Source of the DNA: Acanthococcus lagerstroemiae
Taxonomy: Eukaryota > Arthropoda > Insecta > Hemiptera > Eriococcidae
NCBI GenBank assembly: GCA_031841125.1
Contig: CM063113.1
Span: forward strand, 59,079,211 to 59,143,210
Direction: 5' to 3'
DNA length: 64,000 nt
In this document: one piece after another, positions 46,967 to 58,997 of the stretch
How positions within the stretch are numbered: position 1 is the first letter of the stretch
Layout: the number at the start of each line of letters is the position of its first letter
Notes under the pieces: generated by a model
What the model saw: the letters and a program-made list of their open reading frames with translations, nothing else
Databases searched by the model: none
What the model was told of the DNA's origin: nothing
Position numbers and translations under genes: made by a program

Positions 46967-47060
46967 TTATTCTGAAGGAAGTGCCATAATTCAAAAATGA
47001 GTTTTTACTGGGATTATTCTGAAGGAAGTGTCATAATTCAAAAATGAGTTTTCATTGGGA
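46967..47060. repeat. Two-copy tandem duplication, 47 bp
   Basis: ttattctgaaggaagtg..cataattcaaaaatgagtttt repeated at 46967 and 47014 with only a few differences, so it is recent. Confidence 0.85.
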
Positions 47061-47559
47061 TTATCAGGTATAACGTTTTTGCTTTCGAAAAATCTACCCG
47101 TGTATCTACAATAATAATGAACGATAACTGGAAATGCTTCTCCTGAAAAACGACATGAAAATCTTCTTCCGGGTCAACGATTTGAAGACGTTCAAGAGGC
47201 AAAATCTGGTCTACTTTTAAATGAGAAATTTCCCTTCCCAAGATGTAGGCTAAATGCAACCACATTTCGAATTTCAAATGCGAGATGATCGAAGAAATTG
47301 TTGAAATTGATTCTTTTTGGGTCCCCCTATTCTGAATGTTCCATTCAACTTTTAATTCAACGCCAATTTAAGCTCCAATATCTTAATTTCCTGTTTGTTC
47401 TATGCAAATTTTGATATGATTCGGAAAGGGAAATGGTAGTTATTTGGTTCGCTGAGTTGAGAATATCCCATCAGATTTTCTATACGATCCTGATGCAGTC
47501 CCTAAAGTGACAATTTTACTAGGGAGCATATAGCTACTCCAGGCTGGATTTCTTGATTA

Positions 47560-48115
47560 TGGCTCTTCAGTACATAATCAAGACTTCTCAGAACTCTTGA
47601 AGCTTTTTGAGATTTTCCCAAACTTGTTTCAAATTATCAAACGAGGCTCTCTTCTAAAATTGACCGACCGTTCAGGACTCATTTAAGACGTTTTACGTCT
47701 CTTTCAGACCCTTTTAGAACTCTTCAGTATATGATCAAAATTTACAAAGATTTCTTCATCTTTCTTCAAGATAAGTAGATGCTCTCCAAGGCTTTTCTAG
47801 CTTTTTTAAAATCCGTCAAGCCGATTCAAAACTAGTTTACAACACTTTGTGACTCTTTCAGACTGGCTGAGGACTTTTCGGGACTTATTTACTCTTTATT
47901 AGTTCTCTTTGAGACTTGATTCTGAATTTCTAAGACTTTTTAAGCCTCTGTAAGACTCTTCTAAACTTGTCTGAAACTCACTGTGACTTTTTAAGACTCG
48001 TTTATGATTTGTGAGACTCTCACACTTAGGTAGAATTTCTTTAGACCCTCTCTGCTCCTGTAGGTGGCTTGTTCGAAACTCGATAAAGCTTTGACACCTT
48101 TGTAGCGGTTTCAGA
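47560..48115 (-). repeat. Degenerate decamer array, tract 8 (inverted)
   Basis: AAGACT / GACTCTT words, the complement of the usual AGTCTT orientation, at roughly 10-base steps or multiples. Confidence 0.6.
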
Positions 48116-50440
48116 TTCAATTTTTTTGTTCTGATCGGAGCACTTGCTGCTTTGCTTTCTCATTATCTGCAGGGAATCATGGTTGTACGTTTCGTCCCGC
48201 TAATTTTCCAACTTTCCATCTATTTCAGTTCTTGTCAATTCTGTTAATCCTATCATTTCGTTTCTTTCATTTATGTAAATTCGGTCAGTTCTACCATTTC
48301 ATTTTTATATAGTCCATGTGTTAGTGCAAGAAGCTAGAGAAGGCAACTGAGTGCTCCCTTCCCCTCGTAACTTGAATATTAAAAATAAGAAATGAAAATA
48401 GAAAGTACCGTCCCATTCTTTGGTAGATATCTGAAGAAGACTGATTCAGTTTCCAGAAGGATTAGGATGCCTGAAAAACGACAGGTATTTTTGCCTCCAA
48501 AAAAGGATAAACTTGTCAACCATTATAAGACATCCAGGGATATTATTACTATTACGTACTGAAAGGAATGGTTGAGGGAAACAACTGGAAAGGAAAACAA
48601 GAAATAAGAAGAGCAGATGGTGAAGGATAAAAAGTGTAAACCTCAGAAATGAAAAGATCAGTACAGGAGAGAGGAAAGTGGAGAGATGTAACCTGCTAGT
48701 CAAGAGACGAAGGAAAATTTCATCATGACTATAACTACATATATCTATCAGGAGTATTATGTATGGAAATCCTTGGCATTATAACAATATTACCCTGGAA
48801 AATCATATTTGCTCTACCAGTTTGTTATGTTCATCTGGATCCCTAACCATCTCTACACCTTTTAAAATATTTCCCAGGCTCCCAACTATAAGTGCTGTAA
48901 CATTAAAAGAACTGGACTCGAATACAATCGGGTGGCCATTGGGTCACCACTAAACTAGTAAGAACCCGTTTATGGGAACTGCAGAATCTTAGCATACATA
49001 TAGCTTACCATTTGACCGTCTGTATAAAGTACACAGATTAACGAGAACTTCCTTATCCATTTATTCTTGAAAGCGAGTTGGTTAATTGCTTACACAAGCT
49101 TCCGGATACGTTACTAATATGTTCGAAGTAGCTGGGTGAGCAAAAACAAATGTTCAGTTTCTGTATTCAACAATCGGAGTCATTGCGATTGGACTTCGCA
49201 AACTTACAAATAAGATAACCAGAAGGCATTTATAAAACATTCACCATGTCGAAATACATATAAGTTTAGTTTGTAATTTCCTAACTCGAGTTTAGTTTCT
49301 TTGTTACCTTCTTCGTGAAGAATGAAAAGGCTGAAAAGGAAAGTTCGTATAATACCTTCTTGTTACGAAAATCTACGTTGTTCTAAATCGCACACACTAC
49401 CTATTTCCCAATATCTGCGTAACACGTAAAAGTTGAAAGTCCCATTTTCGTATAATTTTCACATTCTACCACCCGAACAGAATTCAGTCATTAACATGCT
49501 TCTTCTGCAATCTTGTTCTTGTCAAATTCGCCGCAAAGTTCGCGCAGCGTTTAAAACTTCTTCGCTACAGCGTTTCAGGACTAAACATTATTCATTTAAA
49601 ATTTGTGCAGAAAAGTGAATTCGAAAACTTTTAAACCGGTGCGGTGCGGCGGAATCGCCTTAAAATAATACACGTTCAGTTTACATGCCCGAGGTTAATG
49701 TTTTCATTAAATTGTAAGTGTTTGCCTTGTCTCTGTCTCTCTCCTTCTCATTTCTCCTTCTCAACCAACGCATGCCTCAATGAAATTCGAGAGTATGTAT
49801 AGTCTATGTCATTTTGCAATGCTTAATCTTTCGCCTGTCACTTGGACCTTGAGTTTTAATATTTGATAAGCGTTAAAGCGAGTAACTAGGAAGATTTCTA
49901 TTTAAACAAGCAGTGTTTTGACGCATATTATTCTGTATATTTACTGTTTATATATGATTAAACGAAGAATGAAGATGTTCGCAGTAGTATAATGTAAGAC
50001 TCTACTACCAGTGAAATATAGAAAGTTATATTACCTAATTTACTATTTGGATACGCAAGAATTCTGCGAGGAAGGAAAAGATAATCAGAAAGTAGAAAAT
50101 AGGTGCATCGTAATTTTTCAATTTCAGCTCCAATTTGTTTAGTGGTACTCATGGCATATTTCTTAGAGAAAAGGTGAAAAGAGACAGTGGCATAGCTAGG
50201 AGCCAGTTTCAAGATGTCTGACGGGGAAAACGTGTAAAAATGTTTCCTCTAATTTCCTCTTCGTCACATGGGCGTGCTTCTGGATAAGTCTGATCATTTC
50301 AGAGATGGGGGAATGTATCGAAACTTTCCTTAGAGGTACGTTGCTGTAGAGGAAACTAAAACATTGAAATGCACCAAAGGGAGACTTAGCAAGACAAAAT
50401 AATACATAAAACTGTTACATCTAGACTAAAACAGACCTCT
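48116..50440. other. Intergenic stretch, nothing recognised
   Basis: T/C-rich degenerate words (tcatttc, caattctgt) at 48220-48310, similar to 57.06-57.26 and 59.0-59.2 kb. The hAT-like end CAGTGGCATAGCTAGG is at 50185 without a partner end. No gene. Confidence 0.35.
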
Positions 50441-50442
50441 CC

Positions 50443-50466
50443 AAAAAAAAAAAAAAAAAAAAAAAA
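50443..50466. repeat. Poly-A run (24)
   Basis: An A homopolymer at the left edge of the A-rich tract. Confidence 0.9.
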
Positions 50467-52500
50467 TTAGAATTAGCTAAATTACGGCTGTAGGAGAATA
50501 GAAAATAAGATCATAGGTAAGTAAAAACCTCACAGAAATAAGGAACATTAAAATTCACTAACACCGAACCTAACTAAATGTAGATCAAAAGAGTTATAAA
50601 TGAGAAAACCTACAGAAATCAACTAAATCATGACCGAAGTAGACTACCACGAAACCAAAACGGACACCACACCACCAGTTGAGTACCAAAACGTAGCAAA
50701 AGAAGTTCAAAACCCGCCGAATCGAGGCAAAAAAATACAGTGAGACCAAAGAAGACAAATTTATACTAACAACCTTCAAAACAAACAAAAAAAAATGGAT
50801 AAAACAAGGCAAGGCTAAATTTTAACCGGATAGAAAAAATTATTTTAAATTAAAAAGAAAAAAAAAATCCACCATATTAAAAGTCAAATTATAACAGCAA
50901 AATTAACATCAAAAATTGGAAACATAAACTGGACCACGCAAGAACCAAAATCACCAAAACTCCCAAAAAATACCAAATTACAGCTAACAAAAATTCCAAA
51001 AAAACAATAAAAAAACTAGTGAAAAGCTCTTGATAATACCGAAAAGATAATAACAATACCAAGATTGAACTGAAAAACACAAAAAAAAAAAAATCAAAAC
51101 CGAAAAATTACACAAATCTACTCTGAATTATGACTAAACGAAGCTAACATCTGTAAACAGTAAAAATAAAATCATGTCCCTGATTATATATAAAAAGGTC
51201 CCATATGGTTGGAGCTGCAGTCTACCAGGCATTACCACATTTTGCGATTCGAGTCACCACCATCATCAAAATTCTTTTTCTATGAATTGTCATATAGTAA
51301 ATTATTTGTAATATCGTACTGAGTTGGTTCAAAGTTGATTTGTGCACTTTTGTTCTTGACTTTTAGCAAAGAAGAAGAATAAGATAACAAGTGTCTTATG
51401 TTTAGCACATATATCTACTTACTTTCTATGTTTTCTCAAAACTATATTACCGAACACATCTCAACCATCAACAGTGGCTGGCGATGGAACGAGGGGATAG
51501 CGACACATAGTCCCCTCACCACCTTTAAAAAAAAAATGGGAGAAGGGTGCAAATTATAATTTCTACCTTCTCCTCCTCCTTCCATATCACAAAAATGGGG
51601 GGGGGGGAATTGAAAAATTATTTAGAAGGTGTCTCGAGCGATCCCAGAAACCTTCTTGGAGATTCTCATTATTTCTTGCCCGTTACCTCCAATTTTGATA
51701 GACAAGGAAATCTTTTTTTCTTTTCTTTGTTTTTCTACTTTTTAATTAAATTTTATATTTCTCTATAGCCCGGAAAATCGATGCTATTGACCATGAACCG
51801 CGATAATGCATAGCAAAACGAATTTTCTACCAGGGCAGCTACAAATAAGTATACTTACTGGAAAAAAGTAGAAATAATTCTGTCTAGTTAACAAGATTGG
51901 ATGCTAACTCCTTACCAACTGGACGGGGCCTTTTTGTAGGCAGATGTGGAACACAATTGACTAGAAAATATAAAAGAAACATCAAAAATCAACGAGTAAA
52001 AAAGAAAGGATCGAAACGGGATTAAATGAAGCAAAACGAGACCACAGAATCAAAACCAAAAAGACCGAAACCCATCAAGAACTATCTGATTATGACCACA
52101 AAAATATTTTTTATATAAAAACAGAGGACGCAAAAATTCGCTTTATCAAAGCCAAAAAACCGTAAAACAAAATCAAAACCAAAGTTTACCAAATAATGTC
52201 TAGAAAACATTATAAATATCACCGAAATTCATCGAGTAGTAAAGACCAAAGTAGACCAAAAAAGACTGAAAATTACTAAAAATTACAGAAAAAACACAAA
52301 TTAATCGTGCCCAAACAAAATTAGCACCTATAAAATCAAAACCTAGAGAGACAAAGAACATTGAACTTGCTAAATCAAAATCAAAAAGCTTAAACAAGTA
52401 CAAGAAGATAAAGAAAAGCGCAAGTGTACCGCAAATCAAATAAATAAATAATCAGAACAAGGAAAAACAAGTATAAAGATGCTAAATTAAAGGAAGAAAA
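50467..52500. repeat. A-rich, strand-asymmetric degenerate array (split at about 51180-51950)
   Basis: Variants of gaccaaaaa / taccaaaac fill 50580-51170 and 51960-52500 with very little T on this strand. At about 52250-52300 gaccaaagta, gaccaaaaaa, gactgaaaat, tactaaaaat and tacagaaaaa follow in 10-base register. The middle part (51180-51950) is ordinary sequence that may be a later insertion. Confidence 0.5.
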
Positions 52501-52539
52501 AAATATAGAGCAATGTGCCTTAAAAATTATGTTTTGAAA

Positions 52540-52700
52540 TCAATGTATATTTTATCGATTAACTGATGGTTTTTGATTAAACCAATTATTCTTGATTGAT
52601 CGAATATTTATAATTAAGTAATTACTCAGATCAGTTGATTTTATTTTATTAATCGTTTACTTCTGATTAATTGGTAGCTTCTGATCGATCAGTTGCTTCC
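52540..52700. repeat. Short degenerate array of TGATTAAT words
   Basis: Variants of tgattaatcg / tgatcgatca repeated about every 20-25 bases. Confidence 0.4.
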
Positions 52701-55489
52701 CATTCATCTAGAATGACTACGAGTACTAATAATGAAACTTACTTTCCAGTAGTTGCATTACAGTATTTAACAAATAATGCAACTGACATATTTCTTTCTT
52801 CTTCCTCCTCCTCCTCCCATTCATTTTCTAAGCAGAACGTATTAAATTTTCGTTGAAATTTAAAATGGATCTATTTCTAATGGTACTTGATCCCAGGTTA
52901 TAAATCTTGTTACAACTTGTGTATTCCTTCTCGACTTATCTGGTGGACAAAATTTTGTACATTAGCAAATGAATTAATAAATAGGTGAATATAAATATAC
53001 ACGTGTATGCAAAGAATTATGAAAATGGGAATCCAGTACCATTAGCTGAAACTGGAATTTTATGTACTGAAAGAGAGTCAAATATGTCTGATAAAAACTA
53101 TTAATAATATAGACTTAGTTCGACTCAGTGGTAACACGGATACAGCATGCAAACAACTAAACATAATGTTTCAAATTGTAGAATACGAGTAGAAAAAAAG
53201 GAATATTTCTGCATAGCGTTGCAGTTTTAAAAAGAGAAAATAACAAAAAGTTGGAAAAATGAAAAATATTTTCTAAAAATGGGGGAAATTATTGAAATAT
53301 GCTAAAGTAAGCTTTTATACCTAAAATATGTTCGTGCATGTATGGCTTCTTCAATTCATAATTTCATGAATCGCAAAGATAACCTTGATATTCCCTGTAT
53401 AGCGTAATAGAGAACAATATGCTGAATCACAAAATCCGACTCCCTCACTATTAGTTTTCTTTTTTCATGGAACGCTCAGAAAAGTCTAGATTGAATCACG
53501 AACTCTAGCTGATTTTTTGAAGGGAACAAAAGAAATCAGTTTAAAAAACTTGAACAAATTAAAAAAAAAAACTGAAATAAGAATTTGGAATTTCTGGCGT
53601 AGCTACTGAGAGGATTTGAAGGCAGAAGGGGAACTTGAAGAGTTTTCTACTTCCTTCGTCCACCATTTGTTCCGATTCTTATTTTGGGGGAAATTAAACC
53701 GATGTCAATGGGTGTTTCGTCCTAAAGTATACTTCACATCTACACCATTGCTCAACAGTCAGTGATTCTTGGAAAATATCACGAGATAGAGACAGACAGG
53801 TACAGAGGGCTGAAGAGATCGTGATCCTAAATTTGAACTGTCAGTGAATCCCCTCCCCCTCCCCCTGTGATACGAGAATTAATTGATAAGAAATGACTCT
53901 CCTTTCGATAAAATCATTCCTCTCGATATTCCGAATCCTAATCACCAAAAAAAAAAAGCCAACGAACAAGAGGTCATTCGAAACTAAACATAAAAAAGTT
54001 ATTCGCCGATGGTAATGATACAGATCTTAGTGACTTTAGGCTCTACCTAAAAGTCGACCTTTGTTTTTCTCAAAGTAAGAAACACGGTCCAACTGAAATG
54101 TTTTATTTATCGACGTAGTTTAGCAGCTGTGGCTTTTTACGTCCGTGAGTACATTATTAAATTAGCGGATCAACATTGTGAACTTAATTATTATATCATA
54201 AAATTATCGAGATGCTGTATGGAAAAAAGGTAATTGTATGCTAAATCTCTGACAATATCCGCGAGCTCTCAAGGAAGGAGATTAAGAGCTTTACCTGTTC
54301 CTTATCATCCTGAAGTTCTCCGTACACGTTATGGGGTGATTGGCCATAAATATGTTGCCGTTGGAGGGTGTATTTGGTGTAGTCAGAAGATACGAAATTA
54401 CATCGAAAGCGGGTCAAAGCGATGAAAAGACGGAACCGCAGACACGCCGCGATGAAATTTCGTTTCATCATCAACCGTTCTGTTCACCAGGCAACGCAGC
54501 CTTCAGAACGTGAAAAGCTATAATCTCAGACTTATTCCTCAAAGGAAATTATCTTAAAGGAGAGAAAAAATAAATGAACTATGTTTACACTTATTAAAGA
54601 ATGTCCGTTTTAGTTACAGTCGAGTTTGTATGTATACCTTCCTTTGAGAGTTCGCCTCCCCCGGCTTTCACTTGTGAAATATGGAAACGATGTTGTAAAA
54701 AAGGTTTTAAATTAAGTTTTCATCGGAGATAGTGATTTTTGATGACGCTAGAATCGCGCGAGAAAGGCACCCGAAGTCGCTCGTGGAATCGGGGGAAATG
54801 AGTTGGATGTTTAAAAGTTATGTATTATACTTGCTTTTACGGGCTGCAAAGAAAAATTCTTTCACTCGCGTTCGCGCGGCTTGATTTATTCAGCCTGTAT
54901 TTCGAATACGAGTCTTAGGCTGGCAACGCAGAATATTGTTAGCAAAAAGTTTCTTCGTTCAGTTTATAATTATTTTATTCTCGGCGAGACGAGGATAATA
55001 TTATTAATCTAAAAAACGTCTAAATAAATTTAAATTTACCTTTTCTTCTAAAAGGCGGCGATATGATAAGTTTTGGAGAAATAGCTAAAGTGAGTCTGAT
55101 CCGAGTTAAGGTACGGATTCGCTTTAGCGTGAAGAATTTTATGGTACATAACGTAGTCTCCTCTTCCATTAATTTGGAGGTTACTTTAACGTGGTAAGAG
55201 CGGAAGATAATGCCTGAAAAAATTTTAAGCGCTATATCAGTCGAAGTAATACGAGTGAAAAATCAGCCGAATTTTGCTCCATCTGGTCTTCTTATAAGCT
55301 CAGGTTAGACTATGTTCCAAGTTATATTACAATTGAGGTTGAGGAAATGTAGAAAAAGCTTATGTTCTGTATCTGTACTAGTTCGAAAACAGGTTTTCAC
55401 AGAGATGTATTTAAATACAGTATTCTAAAAGGAAAAGGTGAAATATATCAGTTTTAACGTCCTAACATCGTGTAACAGTTTTATGTAAG
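52701..55489. other. Intergenic stretch; CpG-rich from about 54.1 to 55.1 kb
   Basis: No gene, RNA or transposon end could be supported. Confidence 0.35.
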
Positions 55490-56290
55490 TTTATGTGTCT
55501 TGATAAGAGTCTGGAGCACTTTTAACGAGTCCTGAGGTAGTGTTGATCTGTCCGAATAAGGCTTGCAAGTCTTGAAATAATCTGAATGAATGATACTGAG
55601 CAAGAGTGTATGTTGGTGTTGACTCGCTCTTCGATATGGTGAATGTACCGTCCCTCTTCCGTATAAACGTATTCTTCTTATGTAATCAGTTCGTTCAAAC
55701 GATGGGGGATGCAGGAATACAGTGTATTCCACCAAAGAAACAAAATCAAAATTTGCTGAGAAAGTTTTAATAAAAGGAGTCTTGACCGATTTCAGAAACA
55801 ATATTTGCTCAATATTTTGCTAGTCGACTTAACTTTCAGAGATGAGAATTTTTTTCTTTGCTTGCTCGCTTAAATCTTTGTACTCCGTTAAAAAACTTCC
55901 GACTAGGTACTCTAAGTAATATTTGCATAATACAAGACATGTCCCGAAAATAAGTTTTACGTAAGGTTACGAATACCGGCAACTATAGAATCTAAATGAG
56001 TGTCAGCGAGTCTTATTAGAATATGAATGAGATTTGAAAGAGTTTGCGCAAGTCTTAACAGAATCTGAATGAGTTTTCAAAGTGCCTGAAGAGTTTTAAA
56101 CGTCTGACGAATCCGAACGGATCTTGCGAGAGCCTAAATGAGTCTCGGTGAAGTCTGGATGAGTTTTGAAAGCCTGAAAGTAAAATCGAGTAGAATCAGA
56201 ATGATTTTTGAGAAATTCTAAGAGACAATGAGTGTTATCAAAGTCCGAATGAATTTTATGTCCGAATAAGTCCTAGATTATAATTTAAAA
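55490..56290 (+). repeat. Degenerate decamer array, tract 9
   Basis: AGTCTT-type words at 55490-55600 and densely at 55985-56290 (gagtcttattag, gaatgagtttt, gagtctcggtg). The part in between is less clear. Confidence 0.5.
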
Positions 56291-56459
56291 ATTACGTCGA
56301 AAACTTTAAAACGTCCGTTTACATGGCGTCGTGTGAAACGGGCCTACGGGAATGCTAGAGAAAAAAAATTCGAAACGCAGTTACTATAGCAACGCGTAAA
56401 CGCACCACCACAGATTTACACGCTATGTACATCTGTGCGCGCACCACTACCACCATCCC

Positions 56460-56560
56460 ATCTTTACACTTGTTTATCTCAAAAACCTGTTTTTGCACAA
56501 GAGGCACGTTTCATGATTCCAGGTCACATATGCATTTTCTATTGATGATTTCCGGAAGAC
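56460..56560 (+). repeat. Short dispersed segment shared with 18.5 kb
   Basis: Second copy of the segment described at 18475-18580 (ACCTGTTTTTGCACAAGAGG, then TTTCATGATTCCAGGTCA). Confidence 0.65.
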
Positions 56561-57395
56561 ACGCATTTTTTTGCAGTAATTTTTCAAAGAAATCTTCTTA
56601 CTAACATTATTCCGTACTGCTATAGTTAATTTTTTCGAAGATGCGGGTCAAACCTCATTTTCAAAATGGGTTCAAAAGATTACTTTCCTTTTTACACGTC
56701 CCCTAAACACAGTTCTTTAAAAGAAATCTAGAGTCATGCTTATGAATACATTTGAAACTGGTTCTGATATCTAGATATATGTTGTTGTTGTTTTTTTTTT
56801 TCGTACTAGTAATACAAAACAATAATATTGAAATAGTGTTTATGCGTGGTACCAACAAAAAATAAATACTGGTTTTATACTAAAAAATCATTGTGAATCT
56901 ATATTCTTATATTTTTTAGTTCGAAGTTCAAGTTGTGAACTTTGAAATTATTGAAATATTAAATTTCATTGGGGAGTAGGCTACCTTCAGGCCTAAGATG
57001 AAGGAGACCTCATTGTAGATGGTCTGTTTTTATCGATATTAACTTCATAACGTAGATTTCATTTCTTTCTCTTTTCTTTCATTTATCTTCCTCTTCCGTT
57101 TTGTTGTTTTATTCCATCATTTTCTTCATTTCTCTCATTTCTTATAAGTGGTTCTATTATCGTGTTTTATTTTCATTTCTTCTATTTCTCCGGTGTCAAT
57201 TCTATCATTTTTATAGCTTTTATCGATTCGGTTATTTCATTTTCTATGAGCTAGGACCCTTTCATTTCTGAAAATGATATCAATTTTTATTCATCGTTTC
57301 TGGTCACGGGTACACAGGGGAGATAATATGAGGGCAATAGCACTCCCTAGAAACACAAATTTAAATTGATAAATTACCTCAGAAATGTTGGCATC
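56561..57395. other. AT-rich stretch with T/C-rich degenerate words
   Basis: Nothing coding; tcatttctt-type words at 57060-57260. Confidence 0.35.
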
Positions 57396-57399
57396 TTAC

Positions 57400-58420
57400 T
57401 AAATCTTAACGGAGCCTTCTAGAGTGTTACAAAATCTCAGAAAATCTTAAACACATGTATGGAAGAGGCTCAGAAGTTGTAAACAGGCCTTGTAGAGATT
57501 CTTAACCGAATAGAAAAGAACCATACCGAGGCTTACACAAGTTCCCAAGAGTCTTAATGAGTCTTAAAAAGTCCTGAAGAGACTTAAGGAATCTTAGAAA
57601 GCCATGATTAAGTATAGAAAAGAGCGAATCAAGTCAATTTGAGCTCCAACGAGTCTTTAGCGAATTTGGAAAAATCAAAAAGTATCTTAAACAGGTTTCG
57701 AACAGTCACGACAAATTCAAGAAAAATTGTAACAATGTTAAAAAGCGTCTGCTTATCTTAAGTATAGAAACGTTTTTACAGGTCTTGCTTAAGTTTTGAA
57801 AGGTCTTAATGAATTCTCAAACGAGACTTGAACGAAAACCCCTCTCAAAGTCTTAAACGAGTCTGAGATCTTCTGAAATGAGTCCTGAAGTATTTTAGTT
57901 AGTTATAAAAGAAGTCTCACCCCGACATCACCACCTTCTTGCGTCGCCACACGTACCAAGATGAGGAGGTGAGGTGTGAAGGAGGGAAGCGCGTCCGGCT
58001 GTAGAGCACCCGAATTTCAGATTAATGCTGGGTGAGCGTTGCCTCGATCAGTAGGATGTCCCATATTGGTCTCGACAGGACAGCGCGAATCCGCAGCGGA
58101 GAGGTGAAATGGGGGTCTGGGTCAGCCTCAATGCGTCCTTCTGGTCACTTATGCTCGAGAGGGTAGTGTCTGAAGTCAAGGGTGCGATGTCTCGGGAACC
58201 ACTTTGGTATGTGTGCATCACTATACGCTCCACCAAATAATTAATAATAAAAATGTCGTTGATCTCATACAAGTCTTTGAAACCCTAGAGGGTTCTAATG
58301 AGTCGTAAACCAGTTTTGAAAAGGTTCAGCAAGTCTTAAACAAATTTGGAAAAACCCTGAAATTAAGTCTGGGAGAGTAAAACTTTGAACAGTCTGAGCT
58401 AGTCTTAAGGACTGCAGCAT
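57400..58420 (+). repeat. Degenerate decamer array, tract 10 (split by repeat B)
   Basis: The best-preserved register is at about 57550-57610: agtcttaatg, agtcttaaaa, agtcctgaag, agacttaagg, aatcttagaa, agccatgatt and aagtatagaa follow each other every 10 bases. Repeat B copy 4 interrupts it at 57905-58245. Confidence 0.75.
57905..58245 (+). repeat. GC-rich dispersed repeat B, copy 4
   Basis: Shares CACACGTACCAAGA, GCGTCCGGCTGT, AGCACCCGAATTTCAG, TGCTGGGTGAGCGTTGCCTC, CAGGACAGCGCGAATCC and CTATACGCTCCACC with the 36-kb copy. It ends in a TAA/AAT-rich tail (aataattaataataaaaatg), as a LINE or SINE 3' end would. Confidence 0.75.
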
Positions 58421-58625
58421 CTCCTTCCGTGCGGGAACGAATTGGGTGGAATAATGATGAACATGAGACATTTTCCAAAAATTGCCACCCAGTCGCGTGT
58501 GTGTAGCAAGGCGGGAAGATTTTAAGGTTTCTCATTTTCAAGGTTAGTAATAAGTATTATTTGTTCTTTATATATCTACACCGTGAATTACAGTCATCAG
58601 AGCAAGCTAACAGATTTTGATTCTG

Positions 58626-58997
58626 AATGGGCGCGTTTTCTTTAAGGTCACAAACGCGATTATCACGCTTCTCGTGACGTCACAGAGTGAGTTACTGTTT
58701 GTCCAACGAATGTATTGACTTCCATAAGAAAAACACGGAGCAAAGATCAATAGGTTACTACCTGAGAATAAGAAATTTGTTAGAAACCAATGGTATATAT
58801 TTTAAATCCAGAAAGTTCTTAGCATTTGCTCATAAACTTCTGGTTTCCAACAAATTTCTTATTCTCAGGAAAGAATGATCCTTGCTCCGTGTCTTTTTCT
58901 TATGGGAGTCGATACGGTCGTTGGCCCGAAGACGGGTATTTTTGCCAACAGTAACCATGCAGTAGTTCCTGTGACATCAGTGGAAGATGCGCCCATT
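58626..58997. mobile_element. Long foldback (MITE-like) element 1
   Basis: The ends AATGGGCGC and GCGCCCATT are complementary. The inner arms are strong: CCATAAGAAAAACACGGAGC and CTGAGAATAAGAAATTTGTT on the left (58700-58775) pair with their complements at 58840-58915. Total about 372 bp with a loop of about 60 bp. The outer arms are less well preserved. No clear target duplication and no ORF of significance. Confidence 0.8.

Noticed and set aside
50185..50200. hAT-like left end CAGTGGCATAGCTAGG as an element
   Set aside because: No matching inverted right end or 8-bp duplication was found downstream; it may be a truncated copy.
51472..51500. CAGTGGCTGGCGATGG as a transposon end
   Set aside because: No partner end and no duplication found.
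53595..53615. TGGCGTAGCTACTG as a hAT right end
   Set aside because: The terminal bases do not fit the family ends seen elsewhere and no left end was found.
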